A stretch of 64,000 nucleotides of DNA from Candidatus Hydrogenedentota bacterium (GCA_029556545.1 JAKQEQ010000023.1:1-64000), one strand, 5' to 3'. Counted from the first letter of the stretch, positions 18,164 through 26,583 are shown. Numbers and translations: made by a program. Notes: a model not told the origin generated them from the letters alone.

Positions 18164-18484
18164 GACGCCTTTCGTTGTAGTCCGTCCGGCGGCGCCCGTC
18201 TCATTTCCACGAGACCGGGGACCGCGCCGCTGCCTCAATTCCCGTTATGCCCGGTCTCCAACTTGCCCGCCACAGGCGGAACCGCGCCGCCGCTTGGATG
18301 GCCGACACGAGTGCTTCCGCCCTGGGCCGAAAGCCGCCAGGCATCGTCAGCACCGGACTTGCTACTGCCTCGTGCCCCTTATGATACGCTATACGTGGAA
18401 ACGACGCCAAGCCCGGGACTGTCGCGTTCCACGTCCAGCGCAACGCGGTCCCCGGCGCACCAACGAGAAAAGAAAGGCGCGACA
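18164..18484. other. divergent intergenic region between pdxA and the mazG-like gene
   Basis: This 321-bp stretch holds no gene I can support. TTGCTA (18359-18364) and TATGAT (18380-18385) with a 15-bp spacer form a weak candidate promoter for the mazG-like gene. A GTCTC/GAGAC inverted repeat lies near 18198-18215. Confidence 0.35.
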
Positions 18485-18895
18485 GTGCACCAACCCCATG
18501 ATTCCAACCCAGACGCGCTCGAGGACTCGTGGCGAATTCAGAGCGCCGCGGCGCGAGTCGGATTTGACTGGCCGGATGTCACCGGAGTGATCGCGAAGGT
18601 GCGCGAAGAGACCCGCGAGATCGAGGACGCGTTGGCCGCGGGCGATCGCGAACACGCCGCGCGCGAACTGGGCGACCTGCTGTTTGCCGCGGTGAACCTG
18701 GGCCGTTTTCTCGATACACACCCCGCCAAGGCCCTGGCGGACGCCAATCAGCGCTTCCGGAAACGCTTCGAATTGCTGCGTCGCGAGGTCGAAAAAACCG
18801 GGCGTGACATCGAAACGTGCGCGCTCGACGAGCTAAACGCGGTCTGGGAACGTGTGAAAGTCGTTGCGGCGCAACAATCTAATCAAGGGGGTTGA
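18485..18895 (+). CDS. mazG: single-domain MazG-type nucleotide pyrophosphohydrolase
   Basis: A 136-residue protein matching only the C-terminal, catalytically competent domain of MazG. It has RVGFDWPDVTGVIAKVREETREIEDAL followed by ELGDLLFAAVNLGRFL, supplying the EExxE and ExxD metal-binding carboxylates, and ends with ANQRFRKRFELL. Full MazG has two such domains (about 260 residues). MazG enzymes hydrolyse nucleoside triphosphates to monophosphates and pyrophosphate, clearing abnormal nucleotides. A GTG start at 18485 is preferred: a GAAAGG ribosome site lies 8 nt upstream, and no ATG lies between the site and the domain. The gene precedes the dnaA upstream region; a link with replication hygiene is only inference. 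Confidence 0.83.
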   Translation: MHQPHDSNPDALEDSWRIQSAAARVGFDWPDVTGVIAKVREETREIEDALAAGDREHAARELGDLLFAAVNLGRFLDTHPAKALADANQRFRKRFELLRREVEKTGRDIETCALDELNAVWERVKVVAAQQSNQGG

Positions 18896-19259
18896 CAAGG
18901 GGCGGGATCATGGTGCAGACTCAGGATTCAGGTGTGCGAAAACGCCTGATTTTACGGGCTGAAATGGATCTGTGGACAGGTTGTGAAGAACCTGTGGAGA
19001 AGTCGGAAGGGACGTCATTGGCGCGGCGTGGCGCACACGGGCTCGGGGTTGTAACCGCCCGAAATGGGAGCGCTGACCAAGGGGCGCCGGCCGCGCGGCG
19101 GGGCGTGCGGAGAAGCGCGACGGAGGAAGGCGCCTTTCCTTGAGGGTGATTAGTTTGCTAGTCTAGCGTGCATCAAAGTCAAGCCCGCGGTGACGCGCAG
19201 GGGAGGGCGGCTTGCTTTTCGCGGCGGCCGCACGACGAAGGATAAGGACGAGAAACGCT
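18896..19259. other. dnaA upstream region with two DnaA-box-like sites (candidate origin element)
   Basis: No gene is supported in this 364-bp stretch. Two sites resemble the DnaA box complement TGTGGATAA: TGTGGACAG at 18971-18979 (two mismatches) and TGTGGAGAA at 18993-19001 (one mismatch). They have the same orientation and start 22 bp apart, about two helical turns. Between them is a 7-bp inverted repeat, ACAGGTT and AACCTGT, with a 6-nt loop. A TTGACA at 18892-18897 has only a poor -10 (CAGACT) after 18 bp. Two boxes could serve dnaA autoregulation as easily as replication initiation; no strong AT-rich unwinding region is seen. Confidence 0.4.
19156..19164 (+). promoter_or_regulatory. extended -10 promoter of dnaA
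   Basis: TGC directly precedes TAGTCT. Transcription would start near 19171, leaving a leader of about 90 nt before the dnaA ATG. The -35 position is poor (TTCCTT or TTTCCT). Confidence 0.4.
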
Positions 19260-20627
19260 ATGCCGGTAAAGGAAACGAGCAATCCGTGGGCCTTGGCGCA
19301 AGAGCATTTACGCGCGCTGGTCGATGAACACAGCTTCAAGAACTGGTTCTCCCAGACGGACTTCGCCTCCTACGAGGCGTGCTGCCTCGTCTTGAGCGTG
19401 CCAAGCCGCTTCTTCGCCGAATGGCTGCGCGATCACTACATGGACGCCATCCTCGAAGCCGTCCGACGGGTATTGCCCGACGTCGAGCGCGTCTCCTTTC
19501 GTCATGGCGCGCCGCCCCCGCGCGAGGCCGCGCCTGAGAATGCGCGCCGGCCCCTGCCGGAACCCGCGCGCAAGCGGGCGGCCGCCGTGCAGCATGCATA
19601 CAACGGCTTCAACCCGAGATACACCTTCGAGCATTTTGTCGTCGGCTCGGGGAACCGCTTCGCCAACGCCGCGGCACGCGCCGTCGCCGAATCGCCGGGG
19701 CGCGCGTACAATCCCTTGTTCCTTTACGGCGGCACCGGCCTCGGCAAGACGCACCTCATGCAGGCTATCGGCCAGGAACTGCTGCGGCGCGACCCCGGGG
19801 CGAACGTGGTGTTCATCTCGACGGAGCAATTCACCAACCAACTGATCGACAGCATCGCGAAAAAAGCCACGCAGCGCTTTCGCGAGAAATACCGCAAGGT
19901 GGACGTCATCCTGATCGACGACGTGCACTTCCTCGCGGGCAAGGAAGCCACACAGGAGGAATTCTTCCACACCTTCAACGAGTTGTACGACGCGCGCAAG
20001 CAGATTGTGCTTTCAAGTGATCGGGGGCCCAAGGAAATCGAGCGCATGGAGGAGCGTCTTGTCACCCGTTTCGAGTGGGGCCTCGTCACGGATATTACCC
20101 CGCCCGATCAGGAGACGCGCGAGGCGATCCTGCAGAACAAGGCGCGGGAGGACGGCGTGAGCGTGCCCATCGACGTGATCCGCTATATCGCCACACACGT
20201 GACCAGCAACATCCGCGAACTCGAGGGCGCGTTCATCACCGCCTTGGCGTATTGCCGGCTCACCGAACAGGCCGTCTCCCTGCCCCTCGTCCAGGAGGTC
20301 CTGCGCGACCTCATCGGCAGCGACAAGATACGGCCCGTTACCATCGAACTCGTCATGCGCGTCGTGGCCGAGCAGTTCGACGTGCGCATCGCCGACCTGC
20401 GCGGGCGCAGCCGGCAGCGTCACGTGGCCTATCCGCGTCAATTGGCGATGTACCTGTGCAAGGCGCTTATCCCAAGCCTTTCGCTCAAGGACGTCGGCGA
20501 GGCGTTCGGCGGAAAAGACCATACTACCGTGCTTTACGCCTGCGACAAGTTGGCCTCCGCGAATCGAAATGACCCCGCCGCCCGCCAAACCCTCGAACAA
20601 CTCACCAAGAAAATCAGAAGCGCATGA
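19260..20627 (+). CDS. dnaA: chromosomal replication initiator protein DnaA
   Basis: A 455-residue DnaA. Domain I (about 1-85; FKNWFSQTDF, FAEWLRDHY) is followed by a short Pro/Arg-rich linker and domain III beginning NPRYTFEHFVVGSGN. Walker A is GGTGLGKTH (157-165) and Walker B is VILIDDVHFL (Asp220, Asp221). Domain IV has the DNA-binding signature (RGRSRQRHVAYPRQLAMYL, then GEAFGGKDHTTVLYAC), including the GGKDHTTV core that reads DnaA boxes. The protein binds the origin and melts it in the ATP form. The ATG at 19260 fits the family N-terminus and has a purine-rich AAGGA upstream. def and recR follow on the same strand rather than dnaN. Confidence 0.97.
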   Translation: MPVKETSNPWALAQEHLRALVDEHSFKNWFSQTDFASYEACCLVLSVPSRFFAEWLRDHYMDAILEAVRRVLPDVERVSFRHGAPPPREAAPENARRPLPEPARKRAAAVQHAYNGFNPRYTFEHFVVGSGNRFANAAARAVAESPGRAYNPLFLYGGTGLGKTHLMQAIGQELLRRDPGANVVFISTEQFTNQLIDSIAKKATQRFREKYRKVDVILIDDVHFLAGKEATQEEFFHTFNELYDARKQIVLSSDRGPKEIERMEERLVTRFEWGLVTDITPPDQETREAILQNKAREDGVSVPIDVIRYIATHVTSNIRELEGAFITALAYCRLTEQAVSLPLVQEVLRDLIGSDKIRPVTIELVMRVVAEQFDVRIADLRGRSRQRHVAYPRQLAMYLCKALIPSLSLKDVGEAFGGKDHTTVLYACDKLASANRNDPAARQTLEQLTKKIRSA

Positions 20628-20639
20628 CGGCGGGTGATG

Positions 20640-20666
20640 GCGCGGGCCGCTGTCGCAAACCCGCGC
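20640..20666 (+). terminator. possible hairpin after dnaA
   Basis: GCGCGGG and CCCGCGC form a 7-bp stem with a 13-nt loop, 13 bp after the dnaA stop. There is no T-run after it, so rho-independent termination is doubtful. Confidence 0.3.
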
Positions 20667-20738
20667 GGAATAAGGAGTAACGGGCGGCGTGTTAGGTCGG
20701 GTGCGGGGACATGGGAGTGTGGCCTTTCTTGGTCGATA

Positions 20739-20747
20739 TGGTAGTAT
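20739..20747 (+). promoter_or_regulatory. extended -10 promoter of def
   Basis: TGG precedes TAGTAT. Transcription would start near 20753, so the leader would be about 17 nt and include the GAGAGGA ribosome site. There is no clear -35. Confidence 0.4.
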
Positions 20748-20769
20748 CTCCCGAGAGGAACCAGAAACT

Positions 20770-21285
20770 ATGGCTTTGCGCGACATTGTCTTGTACCCGG
20801 ATGACCCGCTCACGGAAAAAGCAGCGCCGATCGACACGTTCGGGCCGGAACTCGCCAAACTCGCCGAGGACATGCTCGAAACGATGGACGCATACGACGG
20901 CGTCGGTCTTGCCGGGCCGCAAGTGGGCGTATCGCGGCGTATCCTGGTCTGCCGCGAGCCGGACGCCGAGCCGCGGTGCCTGGTAAACCCGGAGATCATC
21001 GCGCGCGACGGCAAAGAAACGGCGGAGGAGGGGTGCCTGAGCCTGCCCGCGCTGTATGCGCCGGTCGCGCGCGCGACGAAAATCAAGGTGCGCGCATGCG
21101 ACCCCATGGGGCGGTCACTCGAATTCGAGGCGACCAACCTGCTTGCCCGGATAATTCAACACGAGTGCGACCATCTTGACGGCATCGTGTTCCTGGACCG
21201 GCTGGACGTGTTGACCCGCCAGGCAAAGCTCCAGGAATGGGAAGAAATCCGCCAGCAATTAAGCGCGGCGGCGGAAACCGCGTAG
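20770..21285 (+). CDS. def: peptide deformylase
   Basis: A 171-residue peptide deformylase, the metalloenzyme that removes the formyl group from the first methionine of new proteins. All three motifs are present: GVGLAGPQ (44-51), EGCLS (87-91, metal ligand Cys89) and HECDH (131-135, two His ligands and the catalytic Glu132). Motif 1 has GP instead of the more usual AA or AP after GL, a known variation. The ATG at 20770 is preceded by GAGAGGA at a good distance; a longer reading from 20689 would run through the promoter. recR follows 19 bp later and is probably co-transcribed. Confidence 0.96.
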   Translation: MALRDIVLYPDDPLTEKAAPIDTFGPELAKLAEDMLETMDAYDGVGLAGPQVGVSRRILVCREPDAEPRCLVNPEIIARDGKETAEEGCLSLPALYAPVARATKIKVRACDPMGRSLEFEATNLLARIIQHECDHLDGIVFLDRLDVLTRQAKLQEWEEIRQQLSAAAETA

Positions 21286-21304
21286 AGGAGGCGCGGGGGA
21301 AGCC

Positions 21305-21904
21305 ATGTTCAATCAGGCGCCGCCCGTCGAGCGTCTCGTCGAGGCGTTCCGGCGCTTGCCGGGCATCGGGAAACGTACCGCCGAACGACTCGCCCTCCAT
21401 CTCCTGAGCGCGCCGGCGGAAGAGGCGCGCGCCCTGAGCGCCGCGGTCCGCGAGGCGCGCGACCGGATCACCACGTGCGGCGTCTGCTGCAACCTCACCG
21501 ATGTGGACCCCTGCGCCATTTGCGCCGACGAACGCCGCGACCATTCCACCCTCTGCGTCGTCGAGCGCCCCGCGGGCGCGCTGGCCATCGAGAAAGGCGG
21601 CACCTATCGCGGGCTCTACCACGTGCTCCACGGCGCGCTTAGCCCCATGGAGGGCGTGGGACCGTCCGAACTACGCATTGACCGCCTGCTGCGCCGCATC
21701 GAAGAAGGGTCCATACGCGAGGTCATCGTCGCCACCAACGCCACCTCCGAAGGCGAAGCCACCGCGCTCTACCTCTCCCGAGAGATCGGCGCGCGCGGCG
21801 TCGCCGTAACCCGCATCGCCCACGGCGTGCCCATGGGCGGCGGTCTCGAATTCGCCGACGACGCCACGCTCGCCCACGCGCTCCAAGGCCGCACCCGCCT
21901 GTAG
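21305..21904 (+). CDS. recR: recombination mediator protein RecR
   Basis: A 199-residue RecR. It has the N-terminal helix-hairpin-helix (RLPGIGKRTAERLALHLL), a four-cysteine zinc site (Cys58, Cys61, Cys70, Cys73), the Toprim domain (CVVERPAGALAIEK) and the family segment YRGLYHVLHGALSPMEGVGP. It works with RecF and RecO in loading RecA on gapped DNA. A GAGGAGG ribosome site precedes the ATG. The length is typical. No recF, recO or dnaX gene is adjacent, although recR commonly follows dnaX in other bacteria. Confidence 0.97.
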   Translation: MFNQAPPVERLVEAFRRLPGIGKRTAERLALHLLSAPAEEARALSAAVREARDRITTCGVCCNLTDVDPCAICADERRDHSTLCVVERPAGALAIEKGGTYRGLYHVLHGALSPMEGVGPSELRIDRLLRRIEEGSIREVIVATNATSEGEATALYLSREIGARGVAVTRIAHGVPMGGGLEFADDATLAHALQGRTRL

Positions 21905-21947
21905 ACCGGTATCTTCAGCCCCCTATCGACCGACTTCCTGATCATGA

Positions 21948-21973
21948 CGGGGGCGAGGCGCGCCTCGCCCCCG
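21948..21973. terminator. GC-rich hairpin between convergent recR and the secreted-protein gene
   Basis: A perfect 26-bp palindrome with 13-bp arms (arm CGGGGGCGAGGCG) lies 43 bp after recR and 19 bp before the convergent stop. It could end transcription in both directions, but no T-run follows on either strand. Confidence 0.45.
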
Positions 21974-21992
21974 CGGATGGACGCCGCGCGCG

Positions 21993-22676
21993 TTACTTCC
22001 CGTAGACTTCCACTTCCACGTAGTGGTTCAGTTCGTTGGCCGTGTTCCCGTTGCTGTACAGGCGCACGTAGCGCCCCTTCACGGCGTCCACCTTGATCAG
22101 CCGTCCTTGGTAATTCTCGACGTATTCCTTGTCCTCGCCGACGCCCAGACCCGCCGAATTGTTGTGGTCGTTATTGTAAACCGTCGTGACGCCTTCCTTG
22201 AACTCGGGATCGTTCGCGACCTGCACCACGATGTCGAAATAGACGCGTTTGCCCTCGTGGAAATGCCACACGAGGATGGCGTACAGCTCAATTTCCTTTT
22301 CGAGGTCGATCTGGACCCACTGGACGCCCGAGGCGAGTTCGACCAGGCTGCTCTTGGCGTAATTCTTGTCGCCGTCCGTGATTTGCTCGAGTTCGCCGAC
22401 CATCGGATCCTCGAAACTGCTCGTCACCTTCTTCTCGATCGCCACGTTCGTCACGCCCGGCGGCGCGTAGAAGGGATCGCGGTCCTTGTAGCTTTCGGGT
22501 TCGAGGTTCGGCCCCCAGTAGTCGATCGGCGTACCGCCGAAGAACGGCTCCGGCAACTCGATGTCGATGGCTTCCCAGCCCTCCGGCGGCGCCGCGTCCT
22601 CCGCGAGGACCGTCCACGCGCCGACAAGGCCCAAGACAAGGGTGGCCGTGATCACTTTCACTCGTTTCGCGCTCAT
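21993..22676 (-). CDS. secreted discoidin-like (galactose-binding fold) protein of unknown function
   Basis: A 227-residue protein with a Sec signal peptide (TATLVLGLVGAWTVLA, cleavage near residue 25). After an acidic Pro-rich stretch (to about 75), the rest resembles an F5/8 type C or discoidin-like jelly roll: the VQWVQIDLEKEIELYAILVWH segment is the classic pattern of these ligand-binding domains, and GRYVRLYSNGN near the end matches the closing strand. No catalytic motif is seen. It probably binds a glycan or a surface at the cell exterior. It stands alone, convergent with recR and 76 bp from the GTPase operon. Confidence 0.7.
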   Translation of the reverse strand: MSAKRVKVITATLVLGLVGAWTVLAEDAAPPEGWEAIDIELPEPFFGGTPIDYWGPNLEPESYKDRDPFYAPPGVTNVAIEKKVTSSFEDPMVGELEQITDGDKNYAKSSLVELASGVQWVQIDLEKEIELYAILVWHFHEGKRVYFDIVVQVANDPEFKEGVTTVYNNDHNNSAGLGVGEDKEYVENYQGRLIKVDAVKGRYVRLYSNGNTANELNHYVEVEVYGK

Positions 22677-22751
22677 GCTGACTCCTTTCTGTCCCGCGTC
22701 CGGGCCGCCGTATTCGCGACGCGCCGCCGACGCTGCTTCCTTATGCTTTTC

Positions 22752-23381
22752 TTACCGTCGCGCTTCCTCGCGGGCAATCGCCTCGACCTCCCGCGCGTAT
22801 TCCACGACGTTTGTACGCAACCATTCCATGTAATGCCGCGCCAACCGCGACGGCGTCTCACCGACAATGCGCTGCTTCATCGCCGCGAGACGGCCTTCCT
22901 TCCATCCGTAGACGCCCACTGCGGGCACGCCGCTGGCCCCCACCAACACGACGCAGAGCAGCGGATGAAATCCGAAGACCATCCATGCCGCCACCGCCGC
23001 CGCTGTCCACACGGCAAGCAGCAGTGCCGCCGCCGTCGTCGGTCGTAGCCCGATACGTCGCGGCGCCGCCGTCTCCGGCGGGGCCGGGCTGAGAAAGGGC
23101 CGTCCCGCTCGTTCGAGCCGCTCCCGCGCCGTCTCCAGCGGTACGCCCGCCGCCAGCAGGGCGTCCGTCGCCGCCAGCCGCAACGAGGCCTCGGCAGCGT
23201 CGAGCCCCGTCCGCGCGGCCGCGGCCAGCTTCTCGTGGATAAGCAGGGCGAGGAAGCGGACCGACTCGTTTGATCGCGCTTCGTGCGCGCTTTGGATTCT
23301 CGGATCCTCCATAAGTTCGAGCCGCGCCGTCTTCAGACGGTGCTCGAGTACATGGACGACATCCGGGGCATTCCAATTCAT
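22752..23381 (-). CDS. two-helix membrane protein of the dynamin-like operon
   Basis: A 209-residue protein I cannot assign to a family. Residues 1-110 are soluble, Ala/Glu/Arg-rich and predicted helical. Two adjacent hydrophobic helices follow (TTAAALLLAVWTAAAVAAWMV and LLCVVLVGASGVPAVGVYG, about 114-155), then a charged C-terminal tail ending in a run of Glu, Ala and Arg. Both ends would face the same side of the membrane, probably the cytoplasm. The ATG overlaps the stop of the large GTPase gene by 4 bp, so the three proteins are made together. A likely role is membrane anchor or partner of the GTPases; this is inference from the operon only. Confidence 0.72.
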   Translation of the reverse strand: MNWNAPDVVHVLEHRLKTARLELMEDPRIQSAHEARSNESVRFLALLIHEKLAAAARTGLDAAEASLRLAATDALLAAGVPLETARERLERAGRPFLSPAPPETAAPRRIGLRPTTAAALLLAVWTAAAVAAWMVFGFHPLLCVVLVGASGVPAVGVYGWKEGRLAAMKQRIVGETPSRLARHYMEWLRTNVVEYAREVEAIAREEARR

Positions 23382-25558
23382 ACCCGCTCCGCATCGCGCT
23401 CCGCGGTTTGCCGAATGATCTCCGCCGCCCGCTCCCGCACCTCATCGAGCAGCGCCGCTTTCGGACGCAGCCGGGCGAGAATGGCGTCGCATTCGCGGCG
23501 GATTTCCTCTTCGCGGGCGAGGAGGTCGTCGCACTCGCGCTGTACCTGCGAGATCGCGTTGTCCACCTCGGACTGGACCGCCTTGTAGAACTCATTCGCC
23601 CGGCGGTTGAGGTAATCGATGACGATTTCCATGATTGGCGTGGTGCGGCCGCCGTCGGCGTCCTTGCCGCCGTGCACCAGCATGTTCATCACGTTCTCGC
23701 GCACCACGGGCATGATCTTGCGCCGCCACTTCTCGTCGCCCCAGGCCAGCCGCGTCAGAAAACCGCCCACCACACCCGCCAGCGCGCCCAGCCCCGCGCC
23801 GATAGCCGTGCCGATCCCGGGAAACACCGACCCGATCGTCGCGCCCGCGGCCGCGCCCACCAACGCGCCGCTCGCGCTGAAGGCCGCGTAGCTCGAGGTC
23901 ATGCTCGCTTCTATCCCGTGAATGTGAATGCCCGCCGGACTCGCCATGTGCATACGGATGCCCCGCACCTGCATCAACTGTTCGGCAATTGCCTGTCGCG
24001 CCATGCTCTCTGCCTGCTCGATGCTCGCGTTCATCTCCGCCATGATCCGCGAGACGAATTCGTCGACCTGGTGCTCGACCTGAAGCGAAAGCGTCGCGAA
24101 ATTGCTCTGCCGCGCCGCGCGCAGGTTCGCCCCGTCGCGCAGCCACCGGTAAATCGGGACCAGGATGTGTTCCTCGATGGCCTCGTCGCACATGCCCTTG
24201 CGGAATTGGGCCTCGTAGCCCGCGAACGCCTCGTCGCCGACGCGCCCGCCCTTGCTCCGGGCGTTATACTCGTTCAACGTGCGCTCAGCTTGGGCCCGCA
24301 CGCGGTTCAAACTCTCGATCAGCGACTCGCGGTTCGCGCGCAATTCGTCGAATTCCGCCGGATGCTCCGCGAGGCGGATTTCCATATCGAGCGGCGCCAG
24401 GAACCGGTCCGCGCGCTCGCACAAGAACTTGCACGCCGACTCGACGACCGCCCCCTCCTTGTTCTCGAAAAGGAGATAGTCCAGCAGCCGTTCCTTCAAC
24501 GACGGCAGCCGACTCTGGACCAGCAGGTAGTTGACGAGTTCCGCCTTCGGCGCGTCGCTTTCCTCGAGGCGCTCGCGCACGCTCGTGGGCACCGACAGCT
24601 TATTGTCCTCGAGCAGGTCCTCGAGGGTGACGTGGCCGTGCTCGAGTTCCTGCGCCCGGAGCGCGCGGTAGCCCGAAAGAAAGAAAATGTCCGAGTCTTC
24701 GGGAATTTCGTGGCGTTTGAAGGTCTGGATCAGGGCCTTGGCCGGGCCGCGCACGCCGCGCACGTCGATCTCGTCCCGTTCGAGCTTGTCCGCCTTGTTC
24801 AGCACGAAAAAGACGCGGCGGCCGCGCCACTTGATGATGCGCTTGATAAAATTCAGGTCGTGAATATTGCCGACCAGGCCGCTGTCGACGAAGCAGATGA
24901 CGAGGTGGCTCCGCTCGATGATGTTGTAACTGATTTCCTGGCGCGACATCGAAATCGAGTGGACGCCCGGCGTGTCCACGAAGGCGATATCCTGTTCGAT
25001 TACCGCCGACGGCAGCGCGAGCCGCAGTTCCTCGATCTTCTCGCGCAGCGAGGCGAGCCGGGGGAACTCCTCGTCCGCCATGACCGTCACCAGCGGCGCC
25101 AGCGCGCGCCGCATGAACGCGGGCGCGTCGGAATCGAAAGCGATGACGATACCGGGAGCACCCTCCGCGTGCGAGACCCGCGCCGGCAGGTCGTCGTAGA
25201 CCGTGCGCAGCGTCGCCAATTCCTCTTCCGTGACGTGCGCGCCGAGCTTGAGCCGCAGGTCCATGCGGTCGCCGCGCTCGATATACGTCAGCTTCGACGT
25301 GCATTCCTCGACGTCCATTGGCAGGTATGCGCCGCCAAGGAAGGCGTTGATGGCCGTCGACTTTCCCACGTTGAACGCGCCCAGGAAAACGATCCGGTAC
25401 TTGCCTTCCTCGACCGACTTGCGCTGCGAGGCGATGGTTTCTTCCTCATGCGCGCGGTCGGCCCGGAAGTCCGGGTCCGTTCGCACAAAACCGAGCAGCC
25501 GGTCCAATGCGGTCAATACCCACGTCCGATGTTCCTCGTGCTGCTTGTAAAACTTCAT
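23378..25558 (-). CDS. large dynamin-like GTPase
   Basis: A 726-residue GTPase of the bacterial dynamin-like type. The G1 loop is GAFNVGKST (60-68), G3 is DTPG (195-198) and G4 is NKAD (254-257). A long helical region (about 330-555) forms the stalk or neck. A Gly/Ala-rich hydrophobic stretch (about 560-602; GALVGAAAGATIGSVFPG and GIGTAIGAGLGALAGVVGGF) looks like a membrane-inserting paddle or hairpin. The C-terminal helices (610-726) are strongly charged and would fold back to the neck. Bacterial dynamins fuse, bend or protect membranes. The ATG at 25558 overlaps the stop of the small GTPase gene (ATGA), and the next gene overlaps its own stop. Confidence 0.86.
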   Translation of the reverse strand: MKFYKQHEEHRTWVLTALDRLLGFVRTDPDFRADRAHEEETIASQRKSVEEGKYRIVFLGAFNVGKSTAINAFLGGAYLPMDVEECTSKLTYIERGDRMDLRLKLGAHVTEEELATLRTVYDDLPARVSHAEGAPGIVIAFDSDAPAFMRRALAPLVTVMADEEFPRLASLREKIEELRLALPSAVIEQDIAFVDTPGVHSISMSRQEISYNIIERSHLVICFVDSGLVGNIHDLNFIKRIIKWRGRRVFFVLNKADKLERDEIDVRGVRGPAKALIQTFKRHEIPEDSDIFFLSGYRALRAQELEHGHVTLEDLLEDNKLSVPTSVRERLEESDAPKAELVNYLLVQSRLPSLKERLLDYLLFENKEGAVVESACKFLCERADRFLAPLDMEIRLAEHPAEFDELRANRESLIESLNRVRAQAERTLNEYNARSKGGRVGDEAFAGYEAQFRKGMCDEAIEEHILVPIYRWLRDGANLRAARQSNFATLSLQVEHQVDEFVSRIMAEMNASIEQAESMARQAIAEQLMQVRGIRMHMASPAGIHIHGIEASMTSSYAAFSASGALVGAAAGATIGSVFPGIGTAIGAGLGALAGVVGGFLTRLAWGDEKWRRKIMPVVRENVMNMLVHGGKDADGGRTTPIMEIVIDYLNRRANEFYKAVQSEVDNAISQVQRECDDLLAREEEIRRECDAILARLRPKAALLDEVRERAAEIIRQTAERDAERV

Positions 25559-26406
25559 GCGACTGCCGTTCCCTGGGTCTTGAGAAACGAGGTAATAACC
25601 GGAGAGTCGAACAACTGGCGGAACGTCGGGGCGCCGTCGATCGGCGCGTGCGCCGCCTCGAACTCGTACAACGCCACGCGGAATGCGTCGAAGCTCGCGT
25701 CGCACAGCTCGCGGACCTCGCGCCGCGTCCGGTGGCGGTACTCGTTGCGAGGCGTGCGCCGCGCGAACTCCAGACGCGCGGACAGCGCGAAGAAGCGCGG
25801 GACCGCTTCGATCCCATATGCGCGCAGACGGTTCGGGGCCTTCTCGCTGATGCGGCGAATCTCGCTCGCGTTCAGGTGGTCCGCCTTGTTCGCCACCATG
25901 ACCAGCGAGTCGCCGAAAACCGGAAGATGGCTCTTCACAAAATCGAGCGTGTGCCGCGCCGCCCAGTACTCGATATCCGTTACCACCACAAGCATCGCCT
26001 TGTCCGGCGTCGCCAGGTGCGACACGTCGATGGTCTCGCAGGCGTCGCTCGAAGCCCCCGCCGTGTCGATGAGGACCAGGTTCGAGAACGGTATCGCGGG
26101 CAGGCGCGCGCCCATGAGGATGTAACCGGCCTCATTGTTGCGGTCCTGACGGATGTCGAAGAATTCGTCCTGCCCCTTCTCATCCACCCGGCCTTTCTCG
26201 GGCAGATACGCCGCGAAATGGGCTTCCGCCCGGTCCGTGCGCGTGACGAACGTCGGGAGCGCCCGGCTCTCCTCGCGGCTGGCGAACAGCGCCTCGCGCC
26301 GCAGCAAAGCGTTGATCAGCGACGATTTCCCGACGTTGAAATCGCCCATGAACAACACGCACGGCGCCTGCTGCGCCGCCGCGCCGCCGATGTCGAGTGT
26401 GGCCAT
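25555..26406 (-). CDS. small dynamin-family-type GTPase (first gene of the operon)
   Basis: A 283-residue GTPase. G1 is GDFNVGKSS (21-29), G3 is DTAG (114-117) and G4 is NKAD (173-176); the FNVGKS core is shared with the large GTPase downstream, suggesting common ancestry. The GTPase domain takes up about 200 residues, and the remaining 80 are helical without a clear membrane segment. It is therefore much shorter than a full dynamin and may form a hetero-oligomer with the large partner. Paired dynamin-like genes are known in other bacteria (DynA/DynB, LeoABC, Campylobacter DLP1/2). Its ATG is about 98 nt after a predicted transcription start. It heads the three-gene operon. Confidence 0.85.
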   Translation of the reverse strand: MATLDIGGAAAQQAPCVLFMGDFNVGKSSLINALLRREALFASREESRALPTFVTRTDRAEAHFAAYLPEKGRVDEKGQDEFFDIRQDRNNEAGYILMGARLPAIPFSNLVLIDTAGASSDACETIDVSHLATPDKAMLVVVTDIEYWAARHTLDFVKSHLPVFGDSLVMVANKADHLNASEIRRISEKAPNRLRAYGIEAVPRFFALSARLEFARRTPRNEYRHRTRREVRELCDASFDAFRVALYEFEAAHAPIDGAPTFRQLFDSPVITSFLKTQGTAVA

Positions 26407-26510
26407 ATGGATGCTCCTTGCCCCCGCCCGCGAACATGCAAATGCCCATTAAGACCCGCCCGTCGTACACCAGGTTTTGGAGGTTCGGGCGAGACCCTAC
26501 AGGAAGAAGT

Positions 26511-26519
26511 AGTCTACCA
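26511..26519 (-). promoter_or_regulatory. extended -10 promoter of the dynamin-like operon
   Basis: On the minus strand TGG precedes TAGACT (26516-26511). Transcription would begin near 26504, giving a leader of about 98 nt. No -35 box is evident. Confidence 0.4.
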
Positions 26520-26583
26520 TGTTTCCCGCTCCTCGCGCGAACGCGACACGCCGGAAACTACGCCCTCCAGCGCGTCGGACCAC

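Noticed and set aside
18892-18921. TTGACA with CAGACT as a dnaA promoter
   Set aside because: The -10 is poor and it lies about 340 bp upstream; the extended -10 at 19156 fits better.
23408-26125. Plus-strand open frame of 905 codons opposite the dynamin operon
   Set aside because: It is antisense to the GTPase genes, His/Arg/Val-rich, with no domain or ribosome site.
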